DNA of 64,000 bases, taken from Paenibacillus radicibacter (lineage in GTDB: Bacteria > Bacillota > Bacilli > Paenibacillales > NBRC-103111). Numbering within the stretch: the first letter of the stretch is position 1; every line of letters starts with the position of its first letter. The notes under the pieces are model-generated. The model ran no database searches. It was not told where the DNA came from and saw only the letters and a list, made by a program, of their open reading frames with translations. The stretch is from assembly GCF_024721995.1 (NCBI RefSeq), contig NZ_JANQBC010000005.1, positions 248,001-312,000 of the forward strand. Direction: 5' to 3'. Position numbers and translations under genes: made by a program. Positions 62,512-64,000 of the stretch are shown here, one piece after another.

Positions 62512-63660
62512 TTGATAACAGCATTTTTGGTTGATGATGAGGCGCATGCACTCCATATATTAGAGCTTTTTCTTGGGCAGATCGGTGAAGTTCAGGTCAT
62601 TGGACGATCCAATAATGGGAAGGACGCGATTGTCCAGCTACAATCCTTGAAGCCTGATGTTCTATTCTTAGATATTGAGATGCCCGAGATGAATGGGATT
62701 GAGCTTGCAGAGGTTGTGCGCAACATGCAACCTGATGTTCAGATCATATTCGTAACAGCATACGATCAATATGCAATTTCGGCGTTCGAACAAGCAGCAA
62801 TCGATTACATGCTCAAACCATTAGAGCGAGAGCGACTATCCAAGGCAATTGCTAGAGTGCGAAAAGAAGTGAATCGCAGCGAAGTTGCAAGTGCTGTTCA
62901 ACCGTTGAGTCTGGAGAATGTACAGCTGGAGCAGCCTAAACTTCTCATTAATATGCTAGGACCTTTCGTAGTCAGTACGGGTGGAGGATCAAGGCTCAAG
63001 TGGAGAACGGCGAAGGAGAAGGAACTGCTTGCTTACCTTGCGCTGCAAGGGGATAATCGGGCACATCGCGATATCATCATTGAAGATTTATGGCCAGAAG
63101 AGAACTACCAGAAAGCCAAAATTTATATGCATACGTGTGTCAGTCTGCTGCGTAAAAATTTGAAGCAATTTGGATTCCATCATATCGTGAAGTATGAGAA
63201 TGAACGCTATTTTCTCGATATGAGTCAGATCGATATTGATTTGTACCATTTGAAGCAGCATCTGAAGCAATTGAAGGCAGGGGAGATTGATCATACGCAG
63301 ATGGAACAAGTCCTCTCTCATTACCAAGGTCAACTGCTAAGTAGTGAAGATTACGTTTGGGCGAGTCAAGAAGCGGAGAATGTGGACAAAATCATTTCCC
63401 AGTGGCACTTAACTCTTATTGAAAGCAACTTGAATGTACAACAATATGAGCAAGTGATTCATAAAGCAGAGCAGTTAATTATGTTCTCGCCGTATGATGA
63501 AGAGCTGTATCGCTACCTGATGCAAGCCTTCCAAGGGATGGGGAAGAACGATCAAGTTCACTTGGTATACCAGAGGCTCATGCGTAAACTTACCGAGCTT
63601 GATATTATGCCTTCCGTACGGACCAAAGAAATCTATGAGAATATTGCGAAATCTAGTTAA
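62512..63660 (+). CDS. Response regulator with OmpR-like and BTAD (SARP-type) output
   Basis: A 382-residue regulator. Residues 1-120 are a receiver (LVDDEAHAL, phospho-Asp in VLFLDIEMPEMNG near 54, KPL near 106). Residues about 143-225 are an OmpR-type winged helix (LINMLGPFVVSTGGGSRLKWRTAKEKELLAYLALQG), and about 235-382 form a bacterial transcriptional activation domain of TPR-like helices (HYQGQLL, WASQEAENVD, LMQAFQGMGKNDQVHLVYQRL). The TTG start follows GGTGAG. It probably receives phosphate from the hybrid kinase at 58188. Confidence 0.88.
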   Translation: MITAFLVDDEAHALHILELFLGQIGEVQVIGRSNNGKDAIVQLQSLKPDVLFLDIEMPEMNGIELAEVVRNMQPDVQIIFVTAYDQYAISAFEQAAIDYMLKPLERERLSKAIARVRKEVNRSEVASAVQPLSLENVQLEQPKLLINMLGPFVVSTGGGSRLKWRTAKEKELLAYLALQGDNRAHRDIIIEDLWPEENYQKAKIYMHTCVSLLRKNLKQFGFHHIVKYENERYFLDMSQIDIDLYHLKQHLKQLKAGEIDHTQMEQVLSHYQGQLLSSEDYVWASQEAENVDKIISQWHLTLIESNLNVQQYEQVIHKAEQLIMFSPYDEELYRYLMQAFQGMGKNDQVHLVYQRLMRKLTELDIMPSVRTKEIYENIAKSS

Positions 63661-63687
63661 TGTTGGTAGTATCGATATAGGAATACG

Positions 63688-63716
63688 AAGAGCGCTCACG
63701 TATGTGGGCTCTTTTT
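63688..63716 (+). terminator. Rho-independent terminator
   Basis: AAGAGCGCTCAC and GTGGGCTCTT pair with a bulge around GTAT, followed by TTTC. Confidence 0.75.
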
Positions 63717-63739
63717 CATACATATAAGGGGGTTGTACC

Positions 63740-64000
63740 ATGTTTCACATCACAGAGGATAGCGGTGGGGTTCCTCAGGATCGTCAAGAGATCATCAAGG
63801 GGCTTCGTGCATTTAATTACAGTAATATGCCAGAACATCTGCGCGATCGTGGCGGTGAAATCAATCTATATGTAAGAGACGATGAAGGTACGATTCGCGG
63901 TGGCTTGCTAGCGTCCTTTCATTGGGATTTTATAGAGGTACATATATTGTGGTTAGATGAAGCTGTACGCGGTGAGCGCTATGGAACTAAGTTGATCAAT
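63740..64000 (+). CDS. GNAT family acetyltransferase (partial, cut by window end)
   Basis: ATG 63740 lies 7 bases after AAGGGGG. The 87 visible codons begin MFHITEDSGGVPQDRQEIIKG and reach IEVHILWLDEAVRGERYGTKLIN, the beta4 strand plus acetyl-CoA loop (RGERYGTKL) of GNAT enzymes. The C-terminal third is outside the window. The substrate is unknown. Confidence 0.8.
   Translation, partial: MFHITEDSGGVPQDRQEIIKGLRAFNYSNMPEHLRDRGGEINLYVRDDEGTIRGGLLASFHWDFIEVHILWLDEAVRGERYGTKLIN

Overview
The window reads as chromosome from a low-to-moderate GC, spore-forming Bacillales bacterium, most likely Paenibacillus or a close relative. Pointers are the bacillithiol deacetylase pair, a GerA/SpoVAF-type spore germination protein, a CIRCE-controlled groESL operon, a T-box in front of tyrS, a YitT protein, Ku/LigD end joining, and several large 7TMR-DISM sensor kinases. 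I see no rRNA, tRNA or CRISPR array. The genus is inferred from gene content, not from any search.

Layout. 0-4.8 kb: yojF-bshB2 (bacillithiol), deoD, a BCCT transporter and a cold-shock protein. 4.9-10.4 kb: a complete comQ-comX-comP-comA quorum-sensing locus, including a 58-codon comX at 6030-6206, followed by a stand-alone SpaB_C-type gene related to RiPP dehydratase elimination domains. TTGCGG half-sites resembling ComA boxes lie before both comX and the SpaB_C gene, so the latter is the predicted direct output of the quorum switch. 10.5-19.3 kb: thiN, a sensor kinase/GT2/SGNH-hydrolase run, a NitT/TauT-type ABC importer, and a bactofilin/M23 peptidase pair. 19.4-26 kb: tdk with an apparent CTG start, a protein built from an internal repeat, a HAD hydrolase, cardiolipin synthase, and a Ku/ligase/polymerase cluster with LigD split into two genes. 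26-32.8 kb: a WecG/TagA glycosyltransferase, tsaE-tsaB-rimI-tsaD, a chemoreceptor and a cluster of DnaA boxes. 32.8-43 kb: SGNH hydrolase, germination protein, MFS exporter, ABC-F ATPase, 5-formyl-THF cyclo-ligase, a molybdopterin cluster and tatAC.

43-47.4 kb: groES-groEL, then a small decayed genomic island (45064-47352). It is bounded by an exact 20-bp duplication of the groEL 3' end and holds an XRE regulator, a small membrane protein, a transposase fragment and a broken tyrosine integrase. 47.6-52.7 kb: YitT, an ABC-2 exporter, an HsmA-like membrane protein, and tyrS with a T-box leader. 52.9-64 kb: a class D sortase with a very large LPQTG adhesin, a double-kinase hybrid sensor, a BrnT/CopG-like toxin-antitoxin pair whose antitoxin has a long extra domain, a REC-BTAD response regulator, and the start of a GNAT acetyltransferase.

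Three copies of a 134-172 bp inverted-repeat element (30234, 36662, 51240) sit in transcribed untranslated regions beside tsaD, the ABC-F gene and tyrS. They look like MITEs or a mobile RNA-hairpin family. The strongest candidates for new biology are the comQXPA/SpaB_C circuit, the groEL-integrated island, and this repeat family.
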